Below are positions 1 through 10,334 of a stretch of 64,000 nucleotides of DNA, piece after piece. The position numbers were made by a program, and so were the translations under genes. Numbering within the stretch: position 1 is the first letter of the stretch; each line of letters opens with the position of its first letter. Under the pieces are notes generated by a model, which ran no database searches, was not told where the DNA came from, and worked only from the letters and a program-made list of their open reading frames with translations. Source of the stretch: Ophiura sarsii (taxonomy: Eukaryota > Echinodermata > Ophiuroidea > Amphilepidida > Ophiuridae); contig CM069449.1 in assembly GCA_035610835.1 (NCBI GenBank), positions 42,304,768 to 42,368,767 on the forward strand, given 5' to 3'.

Positions 1-88
1 TGGCCTGTTTTGACAAACTAAATGTGGTAAAATTTCATTAATTAATAATATTAAATATTCCGCTTACATGCGAGTAGTTAAAGGTGTA

Positions 89-331
89 CTAATAGATGTT
101 TAAGTTGTCTTTTTTACAATTTGTTCTTAATATTAAAGATAATCATTATAATAAAGTTTTCCGACGGACTACGAGGAGGACTAATTTGGTGACAGGAAGT
201 TGAATATGACCTTTGCTCCCTGGTCATGTCAGAGGGCAGCCTTTCCCGCCAATGTCTTGGGCTGACGCCACATTGCTCATTATACCATTTGACTACAACC
301 AGATCGGTCACCCTTATCAGTTGGTGAAGAA
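89..331. repeat. Interspersed repeat, alpha module joined to delta module
   Basis: Positions 89-147 (alpha) match 9787-9852, and 149-331 (delta) match 4108-4288 almost exactly. Delta reads open on the minus strand, but the same reading occurs at the second copy and resembles no known protein, so I treat it as repeat. The alpha-delta join falls at an AA dinucleotide that is also the join in three other combinations (see findings). No tRNA promoter boxes are visible. Positions 1-88 and 332-586 hold nothing I recognise. Confidence 0.75.
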
Positions 332-586
332 ACAAAACAGACATCGTTATTTAGCAGCTTGGTTTTCCTTTGCTGTGGTTTGAACTATAATTTCTCCATG
401 TTTACGGTCTGAGTTATTAGCTACTACTAGTAGTAGTACTACAAAATGTAGCTACACCGTGTCTTTGGTTTTACAGTTATATCGTTTCGAACGGTTTTCT
501 GGTTTGGCGTTGGATTTTTGGTAAGCAAAGAATTATTAAAGAAGTACGTTTACGGTGTGCCCCTCTCATAGCAAACTCTCAATAAT

Positions 587-930
587 ATGGCAAGGGGCCG
601 TGGCAAGAAACGGAAGGCCTGCTCGCCAAACTCGGGCGCAAGACCGTCATTTATCTGTCGGCCTTGCAGTCGGACAATAACAAGGCCGTCAACAGGCAGC
701 GACGGGGCTCACAACAAGCACAAGTTCACAAGGACCAAGCGCTGGATAATCGAATGCGTTGCAGTGCAGGTAATGCATCACAAGATGGTATGCAGAGTGC
801 GGGGCCACTTATATTTATCCCAGGTGTTGTGCCACTTCCGGTACCTCGTGTGCGGGTCATAGTGCAGTTATGCTCCACGGCAAACGAGCGACAACCCTTG
901 ACATGCATACCAGGTTTATCAAAACTTTAA
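587..930 (+). other. GC-rich possible coding exon, unrecognised
   Basis: Two overlapping plus-strand frames are open here (587-862, very Arg/Lys-rich at its start; 664-930, 88 residues). Base composition is richer in GC than the AT-rich flanks. GCAGTGCAG followed by GTAATG near 765-779 could be a splice donor. I recognise no domain, signal peptide or membrane segment. It may be an exon, a relic of a mobile-element gene, or chance. Transcript evidence is lacking. Confidence 0.15.
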
Positions 931-1138
931 TCCTGTTTTAAAAATTAGCCCCGATTAGTCAAGTGATACTTCAGCACTCTCAGCCAATGAACGAGCTGGT
1001 CAACGACCTATGGGTGACCCGTCCATCTATTGTTTGACCGAATACTCGGCAATTAAGTAACAGGTCTGGAATAGTCGATTTCAGAGACGAAATAGGGGTG
1101 TTTGTTAAGAAATAGACCCGCTATAATACATGTAGTAG

Positions 1139-1270
1139 CAAGCATGGACTTATTATAAATATAGAATATTAAAGTCCATGGTTGAATTAATATCAACGCT
1201 TGATGATGAAAACATTATTGAAATGTATGATTGTTTAGAAGAAGTATTGTCTAAATTATCTGCAATTTAA
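1139..1270 (+). other. Short open tail of a possible decayed coding sequence
   Basis: A 43-codon frame after two in-frame TAG codons ends in TAA. Its last 30 codons form an acidic, leucine-rich helix-like peptide (LDDENIIEMYDCLEEVLSKL) whose composition looks protein-like although the surrounding DNA is AT-rich and non-coding. It could be the C-terminus of a decayed transposase or host gene exon. No family is recognised. Positions 931-1138 and 1271-1389 show nothing else. Confidence 0.15.
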
Positions 1271-1389
1271 ATGAATAATTCTTGTATATTATTCCAAATT
1301 CTGGTACTTGTTTTATGAATATTATACTTAGTCTTTTTGTCATGATTTGCCTTCATGTTTAGGGCCTACTATGTATTTGATACCCATAT

Positions 1390-1605
1390 ACTGTAAAACT
1401 ACTTAATTTGGCTAGCAATTTAATTTCGCGAGACGGTCCAATTCACCAAATTATTTGCTCCCAATTATATTATTTTATATTTCTATTTATCAAATGGCAA
1501 TATAGCATACAGAAAGATTACACAAATTTGTAAAATTGAATCGCCCCAAATATATTAATGCTAAATTCACTCAATTTAGTTGCCGTAAAATTAAAGTGTT
1601 TTACT
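1390..1605. mobile_element. Short MITE-like inverted-repeat element
   Basis: The left end (ACTGTAAAACTACTTAATTT) and the right end (AAATTAAAGTGTTTTAC) are imperfect inverted repeats around an AT-rich interior. This is the organisation of a short non-autonomous DNA transposon. No clean target duplication was identified, so the boundaries are approximate. From 1606 to 1968 nothing is recognised. Confidence 0.4.
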
Positions 1606-1968
1606 TTAATACATATATTCCTCCCAACTGGTCACAATAAGCGGCAAGCGGCACCCATATGTTTTCCACACAACCTTGCCCATGGGTCGATTGAAGCTAT
1701 CATCCCTCACCAAAAATGGTAGGGCCAATCAATATGGTCGATATCTCCTACTCGCATGGTCGGCTCATCGCTAGATCTTGGTTAACTTGTGATAACTAGG
1801 GAAAATATGAGGTTGTTGAAGAGTCTATGGCACTGCTTTCCCAAGGTCGTAGAATAATAAACAATAGCTTAAAATGATAAAGGGACCGCCCTCTTTATCG
1901 TATCAATCGTTCAAAAATCTTACGTCAAGTGGTTTTTATACAGCGACGGAAATAGTGAGGGCGACTTT

Positions 1969-2088
1969 CAGCGTGTTTTTACTGAAGAAAAAAAGCAGGC
2001 ATATGACTGCTAAACGGATTAAAATCTGTTGTCTTTTAATCCGTTAGCAGTCATATGCCTGCTTTTTTTCTTCAGTAAAAACACGCTG
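1969..2088. repeat. 120-bp near-perfect hairpin (foldback)
   Basis: The left arm 1969-2024 and right arm 2034-2088 are reverse complements of 56 and 55 nt with a single extra A in the left arm and a 9-nt loop. The arms begin CAGCGTG and end CACGCTG. Such fidelity suggests a very recent foldback element or template-switch event. It could also form a precursor-miRNA-like RNA hairpin if transcribed. From 2089 to 2519 nothing is recognised. Confidence 0.85.
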
Positions 2089-2519
2089 TAAATGAGAAAG
2101 ATGACAGGTTTTGCCGTTGACTTTTACGGGACAAATTTTGACACGGCAATAAAGAGACTCCAAAAGACGAGATATAGTCCTAATAAAAATGGCGATGGTC
2201 CTAAGTTCTCGTTAACCTATACCCATGTAAATTAAGTATGTTATATTTAAAAACATAAACTTGTAGTAACCGCTCGATCAAAACGAATCGGCCGGTTAGT
2301 TTTCATGATATAACTGAAAACAATATGTCCCTATTCAAATTGCACGTAAACTTTGTGCGTGCAGCGGGTCAATAATGCTTCAATTACAAGCACACTGTAC
2401 TGTATTCAATGGGAAAACGGACAATAACTGCAAGATGTAGTAGAACAATAACAAGGGCGACTCAAGTCGAGACCAACTACGAGTGTGTGTGAAGAAATGC
2501 CAGCCGATATACCGCCGGT

Positions 2520-2834
2520 TTGTCTTCAATTTGTTGTAATGGAGGATTGCACAACGTGAGGAGAAGTACGCAGCAAGCTGGTGAGCTAAATATGAATGAT
2601 AATCAGGCCTCTTTGGGCTTCAACAGCCCTGTCGTTGAGGATGTTGTAAATCTACATTTACAACAACTTCAACAACAACAGTCAATAAGACGTACAAACC
2701 CGGCTGAACGTCCATTTCTTATAACAATAGATTCTATACAGACCAACAATCATTTGTTGTCACCTTTGTCTGGCGTCTCTGAAATCGTTATAATCTCAAT
2801 CACTGTGTTACTGGCACACGCAATGTTTCAATAG
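2520..2834 (+). other. Possible Gln-rich coding exon, unrecognised
   Basis: The frame opens at a TTG; the first in-frame ATG is near 2592 (MNDNQASLGF...). A run of CAA-encoded glutamines lies in the middle (LHLQQLQQQQS) and the stop is TAG at 2832. From the ATG it encodes about 80 residues. Composition looks plausible for an exon of a regulatory protein, but no domain can be named and no neighbouring exon was found. A decayed transposon gene is equally possible. Confidence 0.2.
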
Positions 2835-3199
2835 TGATCACGGGATATTGTTATATTGATGCTAGCGTGATCGATAAATCATCACCGTTTATGTCAGGCA
2901 TGGCAGGATCCGTTTAAGTGTCAAAGCGTGCCGCCCTCTTATCTAAATTGCTTTTTAAATAAAACTATTTCTCAACAGTAATAATATAATCTGGTTTAAA
3001 GAAAAAGGTAAACAGCGTCCAGGCATGACAATATCGCAAGGGAAAAAACGGGAGTTGGTAAGATAAAATAAGGCCTACAGGTGCAGCAACCATTTCAAAA
3101 CCTCCCTAATTTGAGTCCTATATCATCTCTCTCTTCTGTATGTAGCCCCTTAGACGAGGGTCTACGCAGCATATAAAAGAGAACATTTGTGAGGGGATT

Positions 3200-3487
3200 A
3201 TGTCGACTTTGCGTCACTATTGGATAGGGGAGGTGAGGGCAATAGTCGGTGAGGATAGAAATTTGGGCTTGAACGAGTGGGGTCAGGTGGTACTAAAATT
3301 AAAAAATCAACCTTGTGAGTCAGTCGATTTTATTCAGCCATCCATAAATGGTACCACGAGTCTGGCTGTCCACCATCTTTTGAGGATGATAACTCGGGGG
3401 TCTATGTGGCATAACATGCCGGTTAAAAATATTTTAAAAATAATAATAATAATAATAATAAATTTTAAAAAAATAAATAAAAATTAA
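3200..3487 (+). other. Open frame running into simple repeats, unrecognised
   Basis: An ATG-initiated frame encodes about 78 residues of mixed composition (beginning MSTLRHYWIGEVRAIVGED) and then runs into an (AAT)n/(AAAT)n tract that supplies a meaningless Ile/Lys tail. No domain is recognised. It could be a piece of a mobile-element gene. 2835-3199 holds nothing else recognisable. Confidence 0.15.
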
Positions 3488-3570
3488 TAAATAAATAATA
3501 ATAATAAAAAAAAATTAAAAAAAATTAAAAAAAAAAATTATGATTGAGGGGGGGGGGGGGAGGGGGGGGT
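3434..3570. repeat. AT-rich simple repeats and G-run
   Basis: Short AAT and AAAT repeats and A-runs (3434-3540) are followed by a broken run of guanines at 3549-3569. Low-complexity DNA. Confidence 0.9.
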
Positions 3571-3606
3571 CTTGTTGGGGCAAGTCTCCTGGATGGTTTC
3601 CTTGTT

Positions 3607-4107
3607 GGGGTGTTTAGGCCTCAAGATGTCAACATTTCAGATTAAAATTGTGAAAATTAATAGTAATTGTCAGGAAAGATGAAAAGGATAATATTATTGG
3701 ACGGTTATGTGATAACTGTATGGGACAAAATTGTCCGAAGTAGAAAGGTCATTATAGTGGGAAAATTGGCCGTAAGGACAAACTAAAGTCGTAATGACAT
3801 GTTAAAAAGTAAAATTGGATAGCTTAAAACTTCAACAGCAGATTTCGCGGGATATTTAACATATTACACCGTACATGAAGTCCATCGTCATTTACATGGC
3901 GAGGGCACAAATAACTTTTACAGGTAAAACATTTCAAGTCAATGCTACTTGGCATCATGATATGTATAATTGCTGTTGATGTGGATAACTATTGCCAATG
4001 TGGGTGATCAAACAAAGGTCACGAAATAAATAATCTGGTTGTAGTCAAATGCTACCACTACCTTAACCTCTTATGCGTTAATTGTCTATTCACTTATCTG
4101 GCAACAA
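3607..4107. repeat. beta module, copy 1 of a 0.5-kb direct repeat
   Basis: This segment recurs at 4660-5160 with a constant offset of 1053 bp, no indel and no mismatch that I could find. The duplication must be recent or homogenised by gene conversion. It contains no open frame of note. Its right end joins delta at 4108, whereas copy 2 joins gamma at 5161. Confidence 0.95.
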
Positions 4108-4288
4108 TAAAGTTTTCCGACGGACTACGAGGAGGACTAATTTGGTGACAGGAAGTTGAATATGACCTTTGCTCCCTGGTCATGTCAGAGGGCAGCCTTT
4201 CCCGCCAATGTCTTGGGCTGACGCCACATTGCTCATTATACCATTTGACTACAACCAGATCGGTCACCCTTATCAGTTGGTGAAGAAA
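4108..4288. repeat. delta module, second copy
   Basis: About 181 bp nearly identical to 149-331, here fused to the beta module. Positions 4242-4260 inside it are the reverse complement of 4033-4051 in the neighbouring beta module, a 19-bp shared word. Confidence 0.85.
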
Positions 4289-4371
4289 ACCCACCCTCCA
4301 CTCCCTTGTATCAAATGCTGATTCGCAAGCAGGGCAATCAGTAGTGCGTTCAGCCTACCATTATGCATTGT

Positions 4372-4655
4372 CGGTGTCCAGGCGTGGTATTTCGGAGTTG
4401 TGTACCAGGCGTGGTATCGGGTTGTGTACCAGGCATGGTAATCGGGGTGTGTACCAGGCTTGGTAATATGGAGTTGTGTCCAGGATGGTAATATGGAGTT
4501 GTGTACCAGGCGTGGTAATATGGAGTGTGTACCAGGCATGGTAATAGGGAGTTGTGTACCAGGCATGGTATATGGTGTTGTGTACCAGGCGTGGTATATT
4601 GGGTTGGGACCAGGCGTGGTCATGGCACCAGGCTTGGTGCAGGGGCGGTTTTGCT
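4372..4655. repeat. Minisatellite, ~24-28-bp unit (GTGTACCAGGCGTGGTA)
   Basis: About eleven tandem degenerate units built around TGTACCAGGCGTGGTAATA lie between the delta copy and the second beta copy. Frames on both strands stay open through it and give repetitive Tyr/His/Pro/Gly peptides with no biological meaning. Confidence 0.9.
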
Positions 4656-4659
4656 CATG

Positions 4660-5160
4660 GGGGTGTTTAGGCCTCAAGATGTCAACATTTCAGATTAAAA
4701 TTGTGAAAATTAATAGTAATTGTCAGGAAAGATGAAAAGGATAATATTATTGGACGGTTATGTGATAACTGTATGGGACAAAATTGTCCGAAGTAGAAAG
4801 GTCATTATAGTGGGAAAATTGGCCGTAAGGACAAACTAAAGTCGTAATGACATGTTAAAAAGTAAAATTGGATAGCTTAAAACTTCAACAGCAGATTTCG
4901 CGGGATATTTAACATATTACACCGTACATGAAGTCCATCGTCATTTACATGGCGAGGGCACAAATAACTTTTACAGGTAAAACATTTCAAGTCAATGCTA
5001 CTTGGCATCATGATATGTATAATTGCTGTTGATGTGGATAACTATTGCCAATGTGGGTGATCAAACAAAGGTCACGAAATAAATAATCTGGTTGTAGTCA
5101 AATGCTACCACTACCTTAACCTCTTATGCGTTAATTGTCTATTCACTTATCTGGCAACAA
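4660..5160. repeat. beta module, copy 2
   Basis: Copy of 3607-4107 (offset 1053). It continues into gamma (TTGGCCATTATTGTTG...) instead of delta. Confidence 0.95.
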
Positions 5161-5255
5161 TTGGCCATTATTGTTGTTTCTACTTACAAAAAAGCAGCAA
5201 AACTTAATTAAAACAATGTTTAAATATGTTGAAATATCATCACTTTTATTGAAAC

Positions 5256-5975
5256 CAGACGATGGTGGTCACAAAAAAATAACCTTGGTCACTTGCTGGT
5301 ATCGTAAGAACACACCGGCAACACGAAAAAAACAAAATCGTCGGAATCCGCCGTCGGAATCCGCCGCGCCGCGCTTCTTGAAAAGACGTACACTTCTCTA
5401 ATGTTAAATTCCAATTAATTCAAATGTCATATTTCAGAGAGGAAAAAAAGCATTTGTATAGTATAAATTAAATTTATAATGTTTAAACTAATAAAACAAC
5501 GTCATTTGTTACAAAAAAAAAAAAAAAAAAAAAGTGACCCCACAGAGTTCATAGCTAATACTAGCCATTAAACCAACGCCTTTGACCACTCGGCCACCAT
5601 AACAGATACCGATTTCAGTGGTGAAGAATTAACAAATACCAAAAACTAATTTAAATATGACTATTTCCCCAATGATCATAAAACTATAATATAAGGCCTG
5701 AATATCGTGAAGTATTATATACTATTGCCTATAACTATCCCTTTTCTACCATTTCACATTAAAATTGAGGTGTATAATATGAAATTTCGAGCTAAACACA
5801 TGACTAATTTAAATTACCCGCCATGTTATTTATTTACTGTTATTTATCTTGCAAAAATGAAAAGAAAGGACACTTAGATTGGAGTTGGTTATCGATGGGT
5901 ATTCGCGATTACCATGAATACGTGTTTAACCAATACTAATTGCAAATTTAGGCAAATCGTGACCGGCATTGTCTG
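5256..5975. mobile_element. Non-autonomous hAT-like element, 720 bp, 8-bp TSD
   Basis: The ends are inverted repeats: CAGACGATGGTGGTCAC on the left and the reverse complement CAGACAATGCCGGTCAC on the right (15 of 17 identical). They are flanked by the direct 8-bp duplication ATTGAAAC (5248-5255 and 5976-5983). The gamma copy near 9940 shows the uninterrupted site. Eight-bp duplications with CA-starting ends fit hAT; P or Merlin elements are less likely. No transposase frame is present. Confidence 0.75.
5534..5598 (-). pseudogene. tRNA-Leu/Ser-like relic
   Basis: Read on the minus strand the sequence starts GGTGGCCGAGTGGTCAAAGG, which contains a consensus pol III A box (TGGCCGAGTGG) and resembles the 5' half of type II tRNAs for Leu or Ser. 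The 3' half is decayed: only a poor B-box remnant (TATGAACTCTG) is seen and no cloverleaf closes. A run of T on the same strand follows. A tRNA-derived SINE head or a tRNA pseudogene is likely; a functional tRNA is not. Confidence 0.4.
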
Positions 5976-6240
5976 ATTGAAACCTTTTTTTTTTTAAACG
6001 CCCTCTATGTAATATCGTATGTTATTTGAATTGAAAAGAAAAATAGCGTAACGCCGATCATAAAATGCTGTCCGAGCCAGGGATAGAATATTTTGAAATT
6101 ACATTTGATTGCACAAAGACATCTCATTTTTCTTAATTAAAGCTGTAAGTTTGTGTATGTAATACAATTGTAAAAATGTAGAAATCCCGGTTTTTATCCT
6201 AATTGAGGGCGCAGCCTTCAACACATATATTAGTATCCCT

Positions 6241-7340
6241 TTAAATCACACCATCAAAGGACCTCTATGGATTTGAATGGGAATCAGCCCATGATAAATG
6301 TTTGTAACTTCTCTAAAATAAATTGACATGATTCTGCCACGAGCATGTCAATAAAGATAGCTACCGTATTTGTGTTCAGCGGCATTCAGACTGTATGAAA
6401 CATCTTTAAATGGTCTAAACTCATACAAATTACATATTAGGGGGAGTAACATTGATAAGGCTGCTTTATTACAAACATATTAGACCTTAACCAGAGAACT
6501 ATACCAAGTTCTATTTAATAGCACCCATAATGCTTAGTATTCAATGATAACATAATCCATGTTATCTACTTACTGCAGCCGTTAATATTGTATGACTGTA
6601 TTCATTACTGTTTCTATGACCTGGATTAGTGCGTGCCAATACGCGGTTCAAGGGGGTTTTTTAGCACGCATTGCATTTTGGGATCGGCTGAAGACAATTT
6701 GAGACGGCTAAACTTCCGGTTGCAGGGAATGTCCTATACAAAGTGCTAACAGCTGTTTTCTTGGCGTTGGCGAGCAAACACGTATATTAGTCGAGCGGCG
6801 GCTCCCATAGACACTGTACTTAAGCGTGGCACGCCCTCTTGCTCACGATGTAAATGTAACCAAAACAAGTTCAATGAATCTTATAATTATAGGGGTGTGA
6901 GATTTGTTGTAGTGTCATATTTTTAAAGAAATAGTGAATCTCAGCCGGTAATTTTGTAAAATAATTTCGCTGAATATAGTACATTGCTATAATATGTCAT
7001 CGATCCATTGACTACGGAAAAATCAACGTATTTTCATGGTGGCGTTGCCATCCACAATCAATGTCACTAACCTTAGCTGTACACAAAATCCCTTTTTAGT
7101 TTGCGTCTAATGTATTTTGTATAGGCCAATGTTAAAAGGTTGCAATATACAACATTAAAAGGCCACGATCTAGCTGAAAAAATTATCATAATATACATAT
7201 TCACACTTCATTTGAGACCATGCATACATTTTTAAGACCTTTGATAGAAAGATATGTGGAGGGGTTCGTCATAGTATTTTCATTTAATCACCCAAGAACG
7301 TCCAACTTCCCAACGAATTGCGTAGGAAAAGTCGACATCG
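6241..7340. other. No gene recognised
   Basis: AT-rich sequence without a convincing open frame, RNA gene or tandem repeat. Nothing further is supported here. Confidence 0.5.
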
Positions 7341-7344
7341 GTGA

Positions 7345-8690
7345 TGGAATGGACGTATCCATAGCGTATCCATAGCGTATTGAACGTATACATAGCGTAT
7401 GACTAAGGGGAGACGTCAAAACTCGACCGCCCGTTGACTGCCGGTTACGGGCGGTTCCGCCCGGTTCTTTCAGGTCAAATGTTTTACTGGTATATGAATA
7501 TTCGCGCATGCAACACTGAACAACCGTCGGTTGACTTAATGCTGTAATCTGACCAATTTACACTATCAATCTGTTACTTTGCGGTCATAATAGCTCTCTC
7601 TATAATCGTTCTATAAAAAAACGACATTCATAGACTTTCGGTATTGATTTTAAAAAGTTAATTGAGCTATTAACAGATTGAAAAAGCCAACCCCAGCGAA
7701 AATCAATAGCTGTATTGTACTGGTGTCAACTGAGACTTTTAAGTCTTAAAAGAGCCCATTACTTCAAGATGTTATTGCTCACGTGTGTGACGAGGCACTT
7801 TCAACCGGTCGTGTTCACCAGAGTGTTACTATTTGACCTCATTATGTGTGTATATTATAACAGACGACACGTTTTGTGAGAACCGAACGGAACCGGCCGG
7901 AACCGGCGGTTGCCGGGCGGTCGAGTTTTGACGTGATCCCTAACGTATAGCGTATCACTAACTTATAACAAACTTATCACAGCGTATCACAGCGTATCAC
8001 AGCGTATGCGAGCGTATGACCAACGTATTCTTAACGTATTCGTAGTGTATGTCTGCCGTGTTCGACGTATCCTCAGCGTATCCTCGGCGTACAACGAACA
8101 CTTGACTTATGCCGCTGCAAAAATAGAGTTTCGTACACGGCGGGACAAGTGTTGCCAGTTCAAGTAAACGCAGCCTAGATGATAACTATTAAAATATCTA
8201 GAAGGATAAATCTATAGGTCTAACCTATAACTTACGAGTAACGTACCTCTAACGTATGTCAGCGTATGTCAACGTATATCTAACGTATGTCAGCGTATGT
8301 AAACGTATGTCTAACGTACCACGAACCTATCGGGAACTTATGCAAAACGTATTATGCACACGTTAAGTACGTCGAGAAATTTTGAACATGCTCAATAATT
8401 TTTCGCGGTCTCGACGTGTTCCAAATGTTCACAGCGTATCACAGCGTGCTCTTAACGTAAACGACGTATCCCCAACTTACCCCTAACTTATATCAGCGTA
8501 CACCAACGTACACCAACGTATTTTTCGATATTTCGCATACTTTGGCATACGTTCAGGCGATACGCCATGGTGTGACAGGGCCTTTATACCCTTTGTGCAA
8601 TTGCTCTGTACTCTCCGCGCACACGCAGAGAAAGTTGTGCAAACGTATTGAGAACGTACTAGTAACGCAGAAAGCAACTTGGACGCACTA
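7345..8690. repeat. Degenerate GCGTAT/AACGTAT tandem field
   Basis: Dozens of copies of a loose 10-13-bp unit such as CACAGCGTAT, CTAACGTATG or CAACGTATTC occur, densest at 7350-7406, 7941-8100, 8225-8350 and 8430-8525. Spacing is irregular and the units are divergent, so this is an old array or a dense motif field. Short minus-strand frames within it are consequences of the repeats. Confidence 0.75.
7407..7940. mobile_element. Harbinger-like MITE inserted in the GCGTAT field
   Basis: The two ends are inverted repeats of over 50 bp with some divergence. The left begins GGGGAGACGTCAAAACTCGA and the reverse complement of the right begins GGGATCACGTCAAAACTCGA. Both continue into a GGTT/CCGG-rich stretch. 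The element is flanked by TAA (7404-7406 and 7941-7943), and GCGTAT units resume directly outside. A 3-bp TAA/TWA duplication and GGG ends suit PIF/Harbinger. No transposase is encoded. Confidence 0.7.
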
Positions 8691-9020
8691 AAAATGTTTG
8701 CAGCGTAGTGAGAGCTTGTGAGACTTTAAGAGTAAACACAATAGGTCGTTATAAGAGCGCCGTTAAAATGTGATAAGTGGGATAGGAGCGTTCTAACTAA
8801 TAGCTACCTCGTTTTAAAAAAAAAAACAAGTTTGAGCAGTTTTCCGCGCTCTTCCTGCGTGTTACATGGGGGCCCTCTCCCACTCTAGCCAGTGTCCACC
8901 GCGTCCCCAATCGGTTTGTATGCGTTTGCTTGGCGCTTTGATACTTTCTTTAACGCAACGCAAGCGCAAGGCCTGATCGCCGTATGTGTGACAGGGGTAT
9001 TACATTTGTGTTCTACTTAG

Positions 9021-9435
9021 CACTCGCGCTGATGTTGATGTGTGCATAATCTGATAATGGGGCACGACCTCGTATTGTGCATTTGCGCAATGCATTGATT
9101 TTTCGCATTTTTCGAGGAACAAACATACGCATGTATAGGCCTATTCATACACTCTTAGTAGTATCGAACCAATCAGAAAGCAAGAAACTAAAATTCGCGG
9201 AGTGCATTGACAGTTTCTAATGCATTCGTTGCTCAAGAATCGCGGGTTCGCCGCTTTTCACTGTTAATATGTTTTTATTCGTTTTTACATGGATCAAAAT
9301 TATGCTTAAATTGGGAATTTTGATTTTTCAAGTGTCGTGTATGAATTAGGTCAATATATGCGTATGTTTTATTTCTCGAAAATTAGAAAAACCATTATTC
9401 ACACATCAACATCAGCTCGCGTGCATTGATGCGTG
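9021..9435. mobile_element. Palindromic MITE (GCTGATGTTGATGTGTG ends)
   Basis: The left end CGCTGATGTTGATGTGTG and the right end CACACATCAACATCAGC are inverted repeats. Inner segments also mirror each other (ACATACGCATGTATAGG... against ...ATATGCGTATGT; GTTTTTATTCG). Related sequence recurs at 51360-52140 and on both flanks of the 14.4-kb element. 8700-9020 holds nothing recognised. Confidence 0.65.
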
Positions 9436-9561
9436 TAATTTCTCTCGAAACAACACATTTATTGACTTACAATACATACACGAAAACACAAATCGAAAAT
9501 TACCATTTTGTATATAGATTTAATAATTAAACGAATAAAAACTTGTTAAAGGTTTTTTACC

Positions 9562-9684
9562 ACATTCTCTCATGCATCTCCTGAACTCTGGAACCGGCTC
9601 CCATCTCATGTTAGAAATGCCACATCACTGCAGCAATTCAAGAGCTCGCTCAAGACTCACCTCTTTCAGCAAATGACTTTATAA
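9562..9684 (+). pseudogene. 3' end of CR1/L2-like LINE reverse transcriptase ORF
   Basis: The plus frame reads TFSHASPELWNRLPSHVR, then a NATSLQQFKSSLKTHLF-type ending and a TAA. The pattern PxLWNxLPxxVRxAxSLxxFKxxLKTHLF is the conserved C-terminus of CR1/L2/Rex-group LINE polyproteins. The 3' UTR (ACAGCGCACTGG...GTGCGCTTAATAA) and an (ATT)n tail to about 9780 follow, as expected for L2/CR1-type 3' ends. All upstream RT and endonuclease sequence is missing, so this is a 5'-truncated, dead insertion of about 230 bp. Confidence 0.8.
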
Positions 9685-9784
9685 TGTTTTTGTATCTTTG
9701 TTCATATTTTATACAGCGCACTGGGGTCTTGCGACGGAGTGCGCTTAATAAGCATGGTTTATTATTTATTATTATTATTAAAGG

Positions 9785-10218
9785 TAAACTGAGATGTTTA
9801 AGTTTTGTTTGTTTTTACAAAATGTACTTAATATTAAAGATAAACATTACAATTGGCCATTATTGTTGTTTCTATTCACACAAAAAGCAGCAAAACTTGA
9901 TTAAGACAATGTTGAAATATGTTGAAATACCATCGCTATTCATTGAAGCTTTTTTTTTTAAACGCCCTCAATGTAATATCGTATGTAATTAGAATCGAAA
10001 AGAAAAATAGCGTAACGCTGTTTACCATAAAATGCTGTCCGAGCCGGGGATAGACTATTTTGAAACGACGTTTTATTGCACAAAGACGGCTGATTTTTTT
10101 AATAATCCTTACAGCTGTAAGTTTGTGAATGTAATACAATTATAAAAATGTAGAAATCCCGTGTTTTATCCTAATTGAGGGCGCAGCCTTCAACACATCT
10201 CTTAGTACCCCTTTAACA
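9785..10218. repeat. Interspersed repeat, alpha module joined to gamma module
   Basis: Alpha (9787-9850) continues without interruption into gamma (9853-10215), ending near CCCTTTAA. This is the cleanest copy of gamma and serves as the empty site for the 720-bp insertion at 5256-5975. Frames in either strand are short and are not genes. Confidence 0.8.
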
Positions 10219-10287
10219 CGTTTTATATCAACCATTCACCTGTCGTGTGAAACTCGGCGAACACGTGCCACGTAAACAACGAATGAA

Positions 10288-10295
10288 AACAAAGC
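10288..10295. repeat. Left target-site duplication AACAAAGC
   Basis: Identical to 24687-24694 at the opposite end of the 14.4-kb element. A related uninterrupted site (AAAACAAAGCGCG) lies near 52055. Confidence 0.7.
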
Positions 10296-10334
10296 CATTA
10301 AGGTGCGATATTACATTTAGCTGCATTAGAAACC

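Larger units (their letters stand above)
5161..6240. repeat. gamma module interrupted by a MITE
   Basis: 5161-5255 and 5984-6240 together match the uninterrupted sequence at 9853-10215: TTGGCCATTATTG, then the T-run and AACGCCCTC, then GAGGGCGCAGCCTTCAACAC. AACGCCCTC and GAGGGCG form an inverted repeat inside the module. The 720 bp between the two parts is a separate insertion. Confidence 0.8.

Noticed and set aside
4273..4735. Open frames on both strands with repeated YHAWYT / CVPGMV units
   Set aside because: They follow the 24-28-bp minisatellite.
5534..5598. Functional tRNA-Leu or tRNA-Ser gene
   Set aside because: Only the A-box half is preserved. The anticodon arm, T arm and acceptor pairing are not formed.
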